NCBI GenBank assembly: GCA_038025085.1
Contig: CM076146.1
Span: 25,428,501-25,492,500 of the forward strand
DNA: 64,000 bases
From: Tetragonia tetragonoides
Taxonomy: Eukaryota; Streptophyta; Magnoliopsida; Caryophyllales; Aizoaceae
Reading direction: 5' to 3'
The stretch's first letter is position 1. Every line of letters starts with the position of its first letter. Shown here one piece after another: positions 22,948 to 34,000 of the stretch. The notes below the pieces were generated by a model that saw only the letters and a program-made list of their open reading frames with translations, was not told where the DNA came from and made no database searches. A program made the translations under genes and the position numbers.

Positions 22948-23072
22948 TAACGTAACTGAACGGGAAGTTTTTAAAGAAAGAAGAGAAAGTCGTATATATT
23001 TTTCTTTAACCGCTTCAAAAGGCGAAAGTGATCGAGACTGTCCATCTGTCATTCGTAAAAAAAAGGCACGCG

Positions 23073-24360
23073 CAATCGCCTTGATGTATTTCTTTTAGAA
23101 TCCCTTTTCCCCTTTCTAGTGTTAAGCATTTCAACAAAGGCTGAGCTATTCCCTTCTTGTAAAGTGAACCCTCATAATATACGAACCATTTAGATTTTTT
23201 TTTATCTTTGCAGTTTCTTCATCATCTTCGGAGAGCATGCCGTGCTTCAAGTACTAGATAAGTGGTTCCATCCAACCCTCTAATATATCAATCACCTCTT
23301 TCTCATCAATGGTCTTTTGGGTTTTGAGCTCCCAAAAGACTGACCTGGGATGGTCGTTGGGCGACGAGCTTGCAAGTTTTGCTAGGGCATCAGCTTCCTG
23401 GTTCTCTGATCGAGGAATATGGTTGATTTCAAAGTTCTCATATTTTTCAACTACCTGTTTGACCTTGGCTAGGTATTTTTGCATTGTGTCCTCTCTAGCT
23501 TCGTAGTCGCCGCTAAAGTGGCCTACTACAAGCTGAGAGTCCGTGAAGGCTTTTAAGGATTTCGCTCCTGCTGCTGAGCACATCACCATTCCTGCCAATA
23601 AAGCCTCATATCTAGCTTCATTATTTGAGACTTGGAAGAGGAACCTCATGGCGTATTCATATTTGTTCCCTTCTGGACTGATCATGATGATTCCTGCTGC
23701 ACTCCCATGGGATGTTGCGGAACCATCTACATATAGCTTCCAATACTCAGCTGGCTCTTCTTTGTATTCAGGCACCATTCCACTGACCACTTGACCATTT
23801 GACCATTCTCCCCGAGAATGAAGGGTTTTCAAGTACTTTCTTCAAAGGTTGGTTAGTAAGAACCACCACTTGGTGAGAGTCAAAGTATGGTTTCAACTTT
23901 CTGCGCGCCATTAGCAAGGCGAGTCCAAACTTCTCTATCTCAGCATATCTTGTTTCAGCCCCTGCTAGGGCGTGGCTCACATAGTAAGAAGGGATTTGGA
24001 TGGTTTCCCTTTCCACAGTTAGAGCAGCATTGATGGCTTTGTCACCTACAAACAGGTATAAATAGAGTGTTTCACCCAGGTTGGGGCTGACCATACGAGG
24101 CAATTGTGCTAAATATGTTTTCAAATAATTGAAGGCGAGGTCCGCCTCAAGCGTCCATTCATATTTGCCCTTTTTCTTCAGGATATCAAAGAATGGAAAA
24201 CACTTCTCAGCTGACTTTGACATAAAGCGCCCGAGTGCTGCAATGCAGCCTGTGAGCTTTTGAATTTCTCTGATGTTCTTTGGAGGTTGCATGTCTACTA
24301 CCGCCTGAATTTTGTCTGGGTCGAAGTCGCATCCGTCCCATCGCAAGCACCTACAATGTC
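23073..24360 (-). pseudogene. Tandem RNase H domains and start of integrase (gypsy, Tat type)
   Basis: From high to low coordinates: DFDPDKIQAVVDMQPP and the RT-connected RNase H (ALTVERETIQIPSYYVSHAL, ARRKLKPYFDSH), then a frameshift near 23800. The second RNase H follows: LYVDGSATSHGSAAGIIM, NNEARYEALLAGM, FTDSQLVVG and NHIPRSENQEADALAKLAS, with the D/E/D/D active-site positions in place. A second, archaeal-type RNase H marks the Tat lineage. A stop after GWMEPLI (near 23254) interrupts the reading, which continues as KHGMLSEDDEE to KEIHQGDCA, the integrase N-terminus, before the nested insert. Confidence 0.87.
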
Positions 24361-24361
24361 A

Positions 24362-24535
24362 TGATCACATTTGGTTACCCTTTTTTTCTTTGGTAGTTTA
24401 ACGGACGGTCGCCCCTCCAACAAGAAAGGGTATAAATATGAAAACTTCTCTGCCATTTGGATCGGAGAATTTATGGAGGAAGTCGGGTTTTAAATTTCCA
24501 GAAACCACACGATTATATAGCCAAAGGGTGATTAC
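24362..24535. mobile_element. Small insertion in the RT-RNase H join, possibly a MITE
   Basis: The protein reading leaves the gypsy pattern after FLGFVI (minus, about 24528) and resumes at CDFDPDKI (about 24325). The extra DNA has imperfect inverted ends (ATTTGGTTACCCTTT at 24368-24382 and, inverted, AAAGGGTGATTACAAAT at 24523-24539). No clear target duplication. It may be a small non-autonomous element or merely a divergent, inserted stretch. Confidence 0.35.
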
Positions 24536-25201
24536 AAATCCTAGAAATTTTTCTGCTTCAACTCCAAATGTACACTTTTTAGGATTGAGCTTCATTTTGA
24601 ACCACCTTAAAGTTTTCATTGTTTCTCTGAGATCTTTCAAATGATCTTCTGCTGTTACACTCTTTACAATCATATCATCAACATAAACCTCCAAAGTTAC
24701 GGCCTAGTTGTCCTTCAAAGAGCTTGTTTACCAGACGCTGATTGGTAGCCCCAACGTTCTTTAACCCAAAGGGCATCGCTGTGTAGCAATATAAGCCCCG
24801 CTCCGTGATGAAGGATGTGTGCTCTTGGTCTCTTGGGTGAAGCGCCAGCTGATGGTATCCAGAGAAGGCGTCTAGAAAACTGAGGGCTGCGTGGCCAGCT
24901 GTGGAGTCCACCAGCCCTTCACTTGGTAAAGGGAAGTTGTCTTTGGACAAGCTTTATTTAGGTCTATGAAGTCCACACACATACGCCACGAGCCATTGGA
25001 TTTCTTGACCATGACTACGTTGGCGACCCACTCTGGATATTGGCACTCTCGGATGAAGCCCACATCCAGAAGCTTTTTTACTTTTTCTTGTACAACCATG
25101 TTTCTTTCGGGACCCATGTTTCTTTTCTTTTGTTTGACCGGTTTAATCCAGGGATCCACATTGAGCTTGTGGATAATAACATTCGAATCAATACCGGGCA
25201 T
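24536..25201 (-). pseudogene. Reverse transcriptase (gypsy, Tat type)
   Basis: Blocks in order: KKLLDVGFIRECQYPEWVAN, VMVKKSNGSWRMCVDFIDLN, then a shift near 24960, DNFPLPSEGLVDS, LSFLDAFSGYHQLALHP, YTAMPFGLKNVGATNQRLVN, a second shift near 24690, and EVYVDDMIVKS with the catalytic YVDD. The end is LNPKKCTFGVEAEKFLGFVI. The catalytic residues remain but two frameshifts make it non-functional. The stretch 25202-25615 is the usual spacer between protease and RT. Confidence 0.9.
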
Positions 25202-25228
25202 TTCGTCTACTAAGAAGGCGAATACATC

Positions 25229-27567
25229 CTAGAACTCAGTGAGAAGTTGATGAATTTTCCCTTGAATTTCTGAACCCAGCATGCCCCCAATCCTGACTGT
25301 TCTTTCTGGGCGGGTGGGATCAAGGGCAAAGTCAGCTACCTCTTTCATGGGCTCAGGGCGATGCTCAAACTCAGCCCTGACATCTACGTCTATTGCATCA
25401 ATGGACATTATGCTAGGCCCCAACTCCTTTGGCGGTTCTACTTCCTCGATCTTCCTCCTTTTACTACACTCTGCTGGTTCCGGGACATCCAAAGGATCAG
25501 CCCGAACAGCAGGCCGAAGTTTCAAGGAAGTGTAGTAGCATTCTCTCGCCTCTTTCTGGCTTCCATACAATTTGCCTACTGCTCCATCATCGCACTCAAA
25601 TTTCAGCAATAGCATGTGAGTGGAGATGATAGCTTTGATTTTGTTCAGTGTAGGCCTTCAAATGATGGTATTATATGATAGTGGGACATCAAACACCAGA
25701 AAGTCGGCCTCTATCGTTCTCACTTTATTGGTCCTCTTGTCCCCAACTCTCACCTTTAACTTTACAGTCCCCAATGGCTCTACATTGTGGCCGTCGAATC
25801 CAATCACGGGGGAGGCGTACTTGAACATAGCCTCCTCACCGCCCAGAAGCTTCTGCAAGCAGTCGAAGTGAATCACATCAGCTGAGCTTCCCGTATCAAC
25901 CAGGATTTTTGGAACAATCATGTCCCTTATCTTCATCTGTACGACAAGAAAGGCGTCATGAGGTAAGTGCAAGTCCTGCCTATCTTGAGCCTTGAAGACC
26001 ATCTCTGGCATGGTGAGTGGCTTCATCATCAAATTCTGTTTGAGGCTCCTTAGATATGTCTTTCTTCCCGCCACAGCTGGTCCGCCCGAGGGGAATCCCC
26101 TCGATATCACAGCACAAAACTTGGTGCTTGTGCTAGCTTCAGCTTCATCAATAGGCTTGACCGACTGAACGGACTTACCCTTAGCATCTTTGAGGTATTT
26201 GTTCAGCTTACCCTCTTTCGCCCATCCCCTTAACACTCGATCAAGGAACTTGCACGTGTTTGTGTAAAGGCCATGCTCTTTGTGGTACTCACAATACTTG
26301 GCTTTGTTTCTGTATTGTTCAGGGGTCATGAGTGGCAGAGCAACTGGTAGGATCATGTGGTCTCTGATTTCTTGGAAAATGGCACGGTTGTTTGTCTTGA
26401 AGGGCGAGGGTTCAGGCTCTAGGTATTTCTTCTCTTGCCCCCTGCCTTGGGTCTGTTTTTTGGCCTTGGGCTTATCAACTAGTGTGAGCGCCCCATTATG
26501 TGCTCTCCTTTTCCTAGACCTTAGAATTCCGACGAAGTCCGTAGCTGTGAGGTATGCATCCGCTTTCTTCATTATGTATGCAAAGGAGGAGTTGGACTTT
26601 TTGGCGAGTGAGAACTTAAGATCTGTATCTTGCAATCCGTTCATGAAGGCGATGTATGCTGCCTCATCTGAAAGATTGATGACCTGATTGGCCTCATCAT
26701 TGAATCTCTTGAGGTAGGCCCTCAAGTCCTCGTTTTCTTGTTGAAAAATACTCTGTAAGTGGACGCTCGTCCTCCTTTTTTGCTTGTGAGCCATAAACCT
26801 GTTTGAGAATTCCTGGGCTAGTTGGTCAAAGTTGTGGATACTTCCAGCTGGGAGGTTTTTGAGCCACCTCAAAGTTGTTTCGGTCAGAGTCGACTGGAAG
26901 TATCTACACTACACGGCGTCACTAGCCTCTTGTAACATGATTTTTGACTCAAAGACAGCCAAGTGGTCGTCTGGGTCAGTCTTTCCTGCGAAAGATGCCA
27001 TAGAGGGTACTCTAGGCTTTGGGGCATTTGAGCATTCATGATCGCCCTGTTGAACGGTAGAGGCATTAGTGGGAGCCTACCTGGAGCAATATTGTTTTGA
27101 GAACCTAAGCGTTCATTCGAGGGGCGACCGTTCTCTGGCTCGCCTTCAAAATCTTCATATTGTTCATCATCATTGTGCCCCCCTGCACCATACTCTTCAT
27201 TGTCTGAGTAAATCTGGAAGCATGAGGCCTTTCGAGGCGGCCTTTGACCTTGTGATCTGGGTTTGGAGGATGCCTCAGAGGTGAGATGCACTAAGTACTG
27301 GCTCTCCGCCATAAATGGTGTGGAATTTGATCTTGCCAAATGACTTTTCTGTTGATTGAGTAGTTTCTTGCTGTTCAAGTAGACTCTTGCGTCTACCCTG
27401 TGAGGGCCCCCAGGGGGGGCGAGTGTAGAACTTGCCTTGTGGGCGAGTTGAGGGTTGATAGGCTTCTTACCCTCGTGCCTGGACAGGGGGTAACCATCGG
27501 AGAGGTCTTTTGGGCGATCGTCAATCAGACGGTCTTGGCGACCCTTCAAGACCAATTGTCCTCCCAT
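25229..27567 (-). pseudogene. Gag and aspartic protease (gypsy, Tat type)
   Basis: The N-terminal Gag frame runs 27567-26884 and shifts near 27010 to the frame giving VPSMASFAGKTDPDDHLAVFESKIMLQ. The main frame 26872-25658 then has the retrotransposon Gag core (TLRWLKNLPAGSI, DQLAQEFSNRFMAHK, QQENEDLRAYLKRFNDEANQV), a Lys-rich part and the protease with ILVDTGSSADVIHF (active-site DTGS, near 25890). A spacer domain follows at 25615-25229. A further Gag-like leader frame lies at 27893-27624. Gag forms the particle and protease cuts the polyprotein. A shift plus stops (CRYF region near 26905) inactivate it. Confidence 0.88.
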
Positions 27568-27882
27568 GGACGCCTTGGTGTTTAGGCGACCAGCCGTTGA
27601 GGGGAGATGGCGACCAGCAACAGCTACTCTTGGGCGAGCAGTCGCTGCTTGGGCGAGCTCTCCAACTTTTGCTCTGTCACATATTGACGGGAGTGATTTC
27701 CCGACGAATGGGGTGTCTCACTGGATTGCACAGACCTCCTAGTAGTCTTGTCCTCCACCATAAACCCGCCTTCTTCGAGAGTTGGCATATTGTTTATTGG
27801 TTGAGGTTGGATTGAAAGAGGAGAGGAAATTACGTATTCTCTAGATCGGGTATTGTACACCATGCAGCCCAGGCTCCCCATA

Positions 27883-27892
27883 GACGGCGCCA
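27883..27892 (-). other. Primer-binding site, tRNA-Asp type
   Basis: Minus-strand TGGCGCCGTC starts 3 nt inside the 5' LTR end. It is complementary to a tRNA 3' end of the form ..CGGCGCCA, the kind reported for plant tRNA-Asp primers. Confidence 0.7.
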
Positions 27893-27895
27893 AAC

Positions 27896-28484
27896 TGTTT
27901 TCGAGTTCTTTTGGGTCGATTGTGGATTATCAAGTCCAAGGCGAGGAGCTATGGCTGCAAATATCCACTAAGTGTTTGTTGGACCTGCAAAAGGAAACAA
28001 GTGACTGCCTCAAGGGTTTTTCTGGGAGGGACCCCTACGATGGTCAAGTCAGATCTCGCAGGTAGGAGATAAAATCTAGAGAGAGAGAGAGAATATTTGG
28101 GAAATTGTGTAAGAGAGAGAAAATTACCTGAAATAATGACTGAATGCCTATTTATAGAAGACGTCAGTGGCAGGGTACGTAATTCCTGTACCCTGTCAGA
28201 TATCAGATGGAAATCTTCCGCTTTTTCCGTGCTGGGCCTGCCAGTTATGATTTTCTGGGCCAGGCTGTGTCATGGTGACCTGTCGGAGGATGTTTTTGGA
28301 CCCTGGGGTGGCAATTCTTTATGCCACGTGTCATTTCCCCATTGGCTAGCCAAATGGTTGACCCGGTGCCTATCTTGTAAGCTTGGCCGCCACGTGTTGC
28401 CTTGTAATTGGTCGTTTGACTTATTGACTTTTCCAATAATGTAACGATGTGGGACCCTCAAAAGGAATATTTTGGGTCCCAACA
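27896..28484 (-). repeat. 5' LTR of the gypsy element
   Basis: About 589 bp, homologous along its whole length to 11670-12254. In minus orientation it begins TGTTGGGACCC and ends CGAAAACA. A TATTTATAG string with GACGTCA nearby (28149-28166 on plus) is shared by both LTRs; on the minus strand it reads CTATAAATA and could be the LTR TATA box. Confidence 0.93.
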
Positions 28485-28489
28485 CCTCT
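28485..28489. repeat. Target-site duplication, right copy (CCTCT)
   Basis: Identical to 11665-11669. Confidence 0.9.
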
Positions 28490-29072
28490 TATTTACGATG
28501 TCATTGTAATATATTTTATGAGACTTTTAACCTAAATTTTGACAAAATGTAATGAAAATGTTTTACCTTTCGATATCCGTGCATGGCCACTTGCTTGTCC
28601 TCATTAGATTCTTCCTTGTGCAGCATGTGCACGGGAAAATCGAGGCCTAGGGTCCAATTTCTTTTAATTTTCTTGGAAGACAATACTTCTAATCAGCATC
28701 TATTGATTCTTAAATTTATCAAAAAATTAAGCTGAATTAAATTGAACTTATTTCAATTTAGCTGAACACTTGAATTTTTCAACTTAACATTTAAGCATCT
28801 CAAATTTCACTACTTAGTACTCCTCAATGAGCCAAAGAGTTTTTGGAGTATATACGTCATGGCTCATCTCAGCTAATCCTCAATGACTACGAAAGCCCAC
28901 AAAAAGGTTTCCATAGACCTATGACCTTTTAAAGCTTGAGGACCACGAAAGACCAACGTAACTTCGTTATTTGGGCCCTCACTATGTTAACCGTTGACAA
29001 ACCATACTATACGTTTGAAATTAATTGTAGTGGACCCATGGCTTTTTCTTGGTGCCCAAGCCCATATTTTCC
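28490..29072. other. Intergenic / promoter region of the small gene
   Basis: AT-rich DNA without open frames of note. It ends at the TATA box for the downstream small gene. Confidence 0.5.
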
Positions 29073-29080
29073 TATAAATA
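29073..29080 (+). promoter_or_regulatory. TATA box of the 75-aa gene
   Basis: CCTATAAATACATG about 120 nt before the ATG at 29196, a normal plant spacing for a 5'UTR of about 90 nt. Confidence 0.65.
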
Positions 29081-29195
29081 CATGCCCATAACTTGTGCAT
29101 TCATCCATTTATTCAAACATCTTGGTTTTATTTTACCCATTTTAGAGTTCAGACAGTAATTCATTCATTGAGATTTTCGCCAAGTTTAGACAGAT

Positions 29196-29423
29196 ATGGC
29201 AACAATTGGAGGATCAAGCCTAGCAGAAATTTACGTGCTGCGAAAGCTCGAAAAGGAGAAGATGGAAAAGATTAAAAAGAAAGAGAGCCTCAAGAGCAAT
29301 AGCACTGGCGACGAGCAAGATGCTAGTTATGAATCCAACACCAACATGGTACAAAGCGGTTGCTTCTCATGGGTTCATCAAAAGATCCATCCAAACTCCT
29401 CAAGTTCGAGTAAGAAGAGCTAA
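29196..29423 (+). CDS. Small basic protein of unknown function (75 aa)
   Basis: Single-exon frame starting MATIGGSSLAEIYVLRKLEKE. Residues 8-32 form a charged helix (KLEKEKMEKIKKKE), the middle is polar and Asn/Ser-rich, and the end has a distinct SGCFSWVHQKIHP block followed by a Ser/Lys tail. A good TATA box, a 3' hairpin and a compact transcript context support a real gene. I do not recognise the family; the conserved-looking GCFSWV..KIHP block may be its defining motif. No signal peptide or membrane segment is seen. Confidence 0.6.
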   Translation: MATIGGSSLAEIYVLRKLEKEKMEKIKKKESLKSNSTGDEQDASYESNTNMVQSGCFSWVHQKIHPNSSSSSKKS

Positions 29424-29503
29424 CAAGTAGCAACAATGTCAACTTTCAATACATGTCGTATATGTATATCTCGCGTGAGTTGGAACTGCATTCCCTAAGC
29501 ATG

Positions 29504-29528
29504 GGCGGTCTTTAACTGTAAGACCGCC
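29504..29528. other. Hairpin in the 3' region of the 75-aa gene
   Basis: GGCGGTCTT, a 7-nt loop, then AAGACCGCC. A strong stem about 80 nt past the stop codon; possibly 3'UTR structure or a MITE remnant. Confidence 0.55.
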
Positions 29529-30265
29529 TCATATTTCTTCATTCCTTTGCCAATGATGTGAAGATTCTTCCTCCTCGCGTCCTTACAAAAAGCAATAATA
29601 ATGAAGAAATTCTTGTGCATGTATTGGTTTGTGAAGTTCTTTAGCAAAATTTTGTAATATGTGCATTTATTACCGAATATAGTGAAGCTTTTAAGTACTT
29701 TAAGATGGGATTTGGTATATGATTTTGATGTGTATGAAGTGATGATTTGTTAGCATTAGATTTATGTAGAATAATCAGCACGACTGGAGTCCAAATTCGT
29801 TTTCCCTTTGTGTATAAAATTCCAATCAATCATAGAAATAATTTGGTTTGGTAGACTCTTTGGGGACCCTAAAACCATATTCAACGAACTAACAAACATT
29901 TTGATGAAAATTTCAAAGTCTTAAGTCAATCTCTTTTCTTTTTCTTTTTTTCTTTTTTTATTTTTATTTTGAGGGAAGTCCAAGTCAATCTTGAGAAGCC
30001 AATCTACAACCACCCAAGCCGCCTTGTAAATGACTCACAAAGCCAAATGTTTGCCATCGACGAGAGGTTAATAAGTTAATAAACACTCGAGCTATCATGT
30101 CAAAGTTGCAAGATATATAACGGAAAATGTTTGGTTGATCCCGAAGGTTAACAATCCCCACAATGATATTAGGTGATTATGTGAGGAACCCAAAATTTAA
30201 ATTTAAATTAGAGAGTAGTTATACCAAAACCTCTATTAAGTACTCTAATATGTAATATGGGTTAG
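29529..30265. other. Intergenic DNA, no gene seen
   Basis: AT-rich, with a T-rich run at 29935-29970. Nothing else recognised. Confidence 0.5.
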
Positions 30266-30268
30266 TAA

Positions 30269-30519
30269 GGGTGCGTTTGTTAGAGCTTACACGGTCAGTT
30301 CAGTTCAGTTCAGACAGGTGTCAATTCAGTGATTTCAAATTCAGTTAAACGATGTTCAGTTCAGTTCAGTGGTGTTGAGTTCATAAACATACTTTTTGTC
30401 TCACATATCAAGTTGTGTTCAATTCAGTTCAGTTGTGTCCAGTTCAGTAGTATCCAATTTAGTAATGTTGAATTCAGTTTAGTTCAGTTCTGGTAAATTC
30501 AGCTCTAACAAACACACCC
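30269..30519. mobile_element. Tourist-like (PIF/Harbinger) MITE
   Basis: TIRs GGGTGCGTTTGTTAGAGCT (from 30269) and AGCTCTAACAAACACACCC (to 30519), flanked by TAA at 30266-30268 and 30520-30522. The interior is a run of GTTCAGTTCAG repeats. A three-base TAA/TTA duplication and GGGTGYGTTTG ends are typical of Tourist elements. Confidence 0.88.
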
Positions 30520-31091
30520 TAACCCACAGGATCAACCTATCATTCTATGTACGTAACCTTCCCACAAGTCCACAACGTAAGCTAGATTATAGTGTCTACC
30601 GTTTCTCTGTTTTAAGTTTCTTTACAACACACTTTTCTCAGCCATCTATGTTCTGCTCACACTGTCTAGACTCTAGTACTATGATTTATGCTCCCAATTT
30701 CCCTTGAAAAATGATATGACTGGCAAGTGGCAAGACTTGGCAACTGGCAAGTAGTGCTGCACACTGCAAGTACTGCGCAGCATGAAGCAATGTTGGAATT
30801 CGGAACATAAGAAGAGAAAATATGAACGGAATCAAGAGCATCAGTTCCCTTTGCCAAAATGTTTTGAATACAGGCGATTTACAAAATGGGAAACGCATTT
30901 TGTGTTCTTTGGTGCTATGCACTGATTTTGCTTTTGTTTCCTTTGGTGACTTTCATTCATTCGCATCTACTAGTAACTTCGCACATGCATGCACCTAAAT
31001 GATGCACAACACAAAGGAAAAAGGACATTTGAGTAGGAAGTCCTCCGAGCAAGTGACCCGAATCTGTTATGTGCTAATAGGATGAGACGAA

Positions 31092-34000
31092 TCAAGGTTT
31101 CCCCTTTAAAGCTCTGGAAATGCCCTGAATAGTTGAAGGTGTCGTCCTGCAACAACCCCCAATCAGTTTGGCTCCTGAATCGCGCCATCTTAGTGCTAAT
31201 GACTTGAAAGCGTCATCGTCAGAGCAGTGGGATGGCTGCGATATGAAAACAAAGAACAGAGAAGGGAATTGATTAGAACTATTGTTGTCGGTACATGTCA
31301 GTTGATGTCACCGTCGGCAGCAAAACGGAACAGGATAAACATTAAGAAAAATACAGTGACATACCAGCCATTTCTTAGCTCTTCCATCCCATACCTCACC
31401 ACTATTTGGATAAACTACTATTGCCTTATCTGTCAACTGTGAAATTAAGGCAGGGGGGAAAACATGATGAAAATTTAAAGAAATGGTGAAATATTAAACG
31501 TAAAATACAACAGATGACATGAATTTAACACAGTTTACCTTCTTGAATTTGCGAATTAGACCCTCAACAAACTGGGGTGCCGCACAATTTATTCCTGACA
31601 TGGCAACTTTCTTGCTTTTATTAATTACATCAAGGCATTCTTCGAAGCTTTCCCCTGAAGGGGCATGCTCACCATCTCCTGAGCTAAAGCAGATCCATGA
31701 TGGGATGTGAATATTTTCTTCCTCAAGCAATTCAACTATGGCCTGGAAATTAATATTAAATGTGCTGAGATGCTGAAGTATTATACTTTACCGTTTCGAG
31801 AGAAAATTTAGAATTTAACAGTCATATAACAGAATGCAACTTAAGAATGACAAATACAACAATCTACGCAACCACTCCAACTCAAGTTCAACAAGACTAT
31901 TTAATGTGGATATGTCAGGAGTGAGTGATGCCACATAAATTGATTGCGTAACAATGGTACAATAAGATACTATTAAAGTTAAATTTCTTTCAGCGGTTTT
32001 ATAAATAGGATTAAGCTTTACAAAATGCAGACACTCAAAGAGAACATTTGCACCAAAATAAGGGCCGCAGGTTATGGCTGAATTTAGTTAGCACTGAGTT
32101 TTGAAGTGACTACAACCATATAAGGCATCCAGATGAGATGTTGATCAATCATAATCTCCAGAAGACAACTCGCATGTATGGGACTTTTAATCCACCAAGA
32201 TGTGAATTTCTGTTTACGCCTTTCAACAGTTACGCAGTCAGGCCAAAACAACAAGATCGTAGATTCATGGAAAAACTCTAACATCTATTAATTTATATGT
32301 GGCTTATGATCCACCAATGGCTTAGAATCACCGTATGTTCATGTTTCTTATATGGCAAAGTTAGCAAACCATACTCTCACCGAGTTTGTCATTTGAAAAC
32401 GTATCAAGTTCAATCATGTGTATGACAGTTCAATGTCAAACCAAGCAGTTATACAAGGCAACACTGAAATATAAGTGCAAGTACAGACATCCTGGAAATT
32501 CAAATAATAAACAGTGTATTTTAAAGACATTTCTTTCAGAACCACCATCTTAGCCAAAAGTTTAGAATCTAGACCAAAGAATGATATTATCACAGGATTG
32601 AAAATAGAAGCAGGAATTCTAAACTGTTGGCAGAAATAGCAAACCTGAGTTTCAAGTTTGTTGGGAATTGTCTCAAATGCAATTAAATCTGGACCAGCTC
32701 CTGCTAGAACTTGTAGTCTACGTCTATGAAAATCCTTCAACTTTGTCAAGCTAACATCTTTGCCGTAATTTCCACTATGAAAAAAAGACATGTTTAGGTC
32801 CAAATATTTGGCTTGAGCAGAAACACAGGCAGACCAAGCTCTTTGCTAAACACCAAGGCTGCTAAATACTATTCGCACCTGGATTTCACACTACTGCAGC
32901 ACTACCTACAAAAATATTACCTGTATTCTGAACCATCCGCGAGATAAGCTCCGTAGCTTCCAACAGATGCTGCAACAAGGGCCCTGTTATAACCATTTTC
33001 TGCAATTTTACTAGCAGAATCCCAAAACTGATCACGACTTTCAATAGCCAATTTGACACTCTTCTCCAGTAATGTCTCTGCTTCTTCCATTGACAGCCCC
33101 CTTGACAGAAATCCTGGTAGGGTGGCCTACAAGAAAGAGAAAGCTCAGGGTTAGGACCATCAGTCCAAAATTATCATATATCCAGGCTGACCTGGTTGAA
33201 GACATATGTATAAGTCATTAGCTATTACGGTGAGATTGTAGTCATAACCTACTTATCTGGAACTCCATCAACAATCGTCGAGTTCCACAGTGCACAAAGT
33301 GCCTCTCATAAGTAATAAGTCCTTTATCCATGCTTGAGTTAAGCCTCAAGTATAAGAGAAGCTGACAAACCTCCTCACTGAATATTTCATTGTCTTCCCA
33401 TGTTGTTTCCCTTTCCACCCACTCATGTTCAAGGACAGATCTTTAAACCATACATAGTCCAACATTCATTTTAATGGGATCCAGAAATCACAATTATTTT
33501 CTGTAATTCCCATACATAGTCATTACTAAAATTGTGACGTAGTTCGAGTCATTCTTTTAGTACTTGACAACTTGAAATGATCAAGAAGTTGGTCAAATTG
33601 TGAGAAATTCATGGACCAAATATAGCTGCAAATTTGTGAATGAACCAGTGTCACATTCAGTACTCATAAGTCATAACTAAACAATCTATAAATAAGATGT
33701 GACCACAAAACACAAGTCAGCTTTCCCTACTTTGGTTTGCATTTCAGCTGTAGATTTCCAATGTATTGACACAGAACCTCTGTTGTGTAGCAGTGTAGCA
33801 ATATCTTTTTATTCATGAACCATATCAATAATCATGTTCCTTCACCTTCAAGGGTAAAGCAGTCACCATGGCCTACTTACATTGTACATTCCTTAATAAT
33901 TAATATTATATCTAACACTATAGTCAGTGCACCCAAGATAAAGAAAAGAAAAGTTTGAAAATGCAACTTGGAATTCTTTATGCTTTTACAGCAGACAACA

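Larger units (their letters stand above)
19329..23072. other. Nested insert of organelle-like (probably mitochondrial) DNA
   Basis: The integrase reading breaks at HQGDCA (minus, about 23070) and resumes at HLGARS (19328). The 3.7 kb between them has no gypsy similarity, no LTR, no terminal inverted repeat and no poly-A tail. Its base style is that of plant mitochondrial intergenic DNA: purine-rich AAG/GAA blocks, clustered short unconnected frames, and an RT-like ORF. AATCG occurs at both junctions (19329-19333 and 23073-23077), which fits end joining with microhomology. The mitochondrial origin is inferred from texture; no standard mitochondrial gene is recognised in it. Confidence 0.5.
11670..28484 (-). 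mobile_element. Tat/Retand-type Ty3/gypsy LTR retrotransposon, complete but degenerate
   Basis: A 16,815-bp element read on the minus strand, with matching target duplications. Order in its own direction: LTR (28484-27896), primer-binding site, gag, protease, RT, two RNase H domains, integrase, tandem repeats, an antisense ORF, more repeats, polypurine tract, LTR (12254-11670). Great length, a second RNase H, a long region between integrase and 3' LTR, and an antisense ORF there are hallmarks of the Tat clade (Retand/Ogre relatives). By eye the LTRs differ at about 6-7% of sites. All coding parts carry frameshifts or stops, and a piece of foreign DNA splits the integrase. The element cannot act on its own. 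Confidence 0.92.

Noticed and set aside
19329..23072. Nested insert as another LTR retrotransposon
   Set aside because: Despite the AATCG direct repeat at the joins, there are no LTRs, no TG..CA ends and no gag-pol homology; expected integrase residues continue past one copy of AATCG, so it is not a clean target duplication.
26280..26687. 135-codon plus frame over gag
   Set aside because: Complement of the Gag coding frame, Cys/Phe-rich and anonymous.
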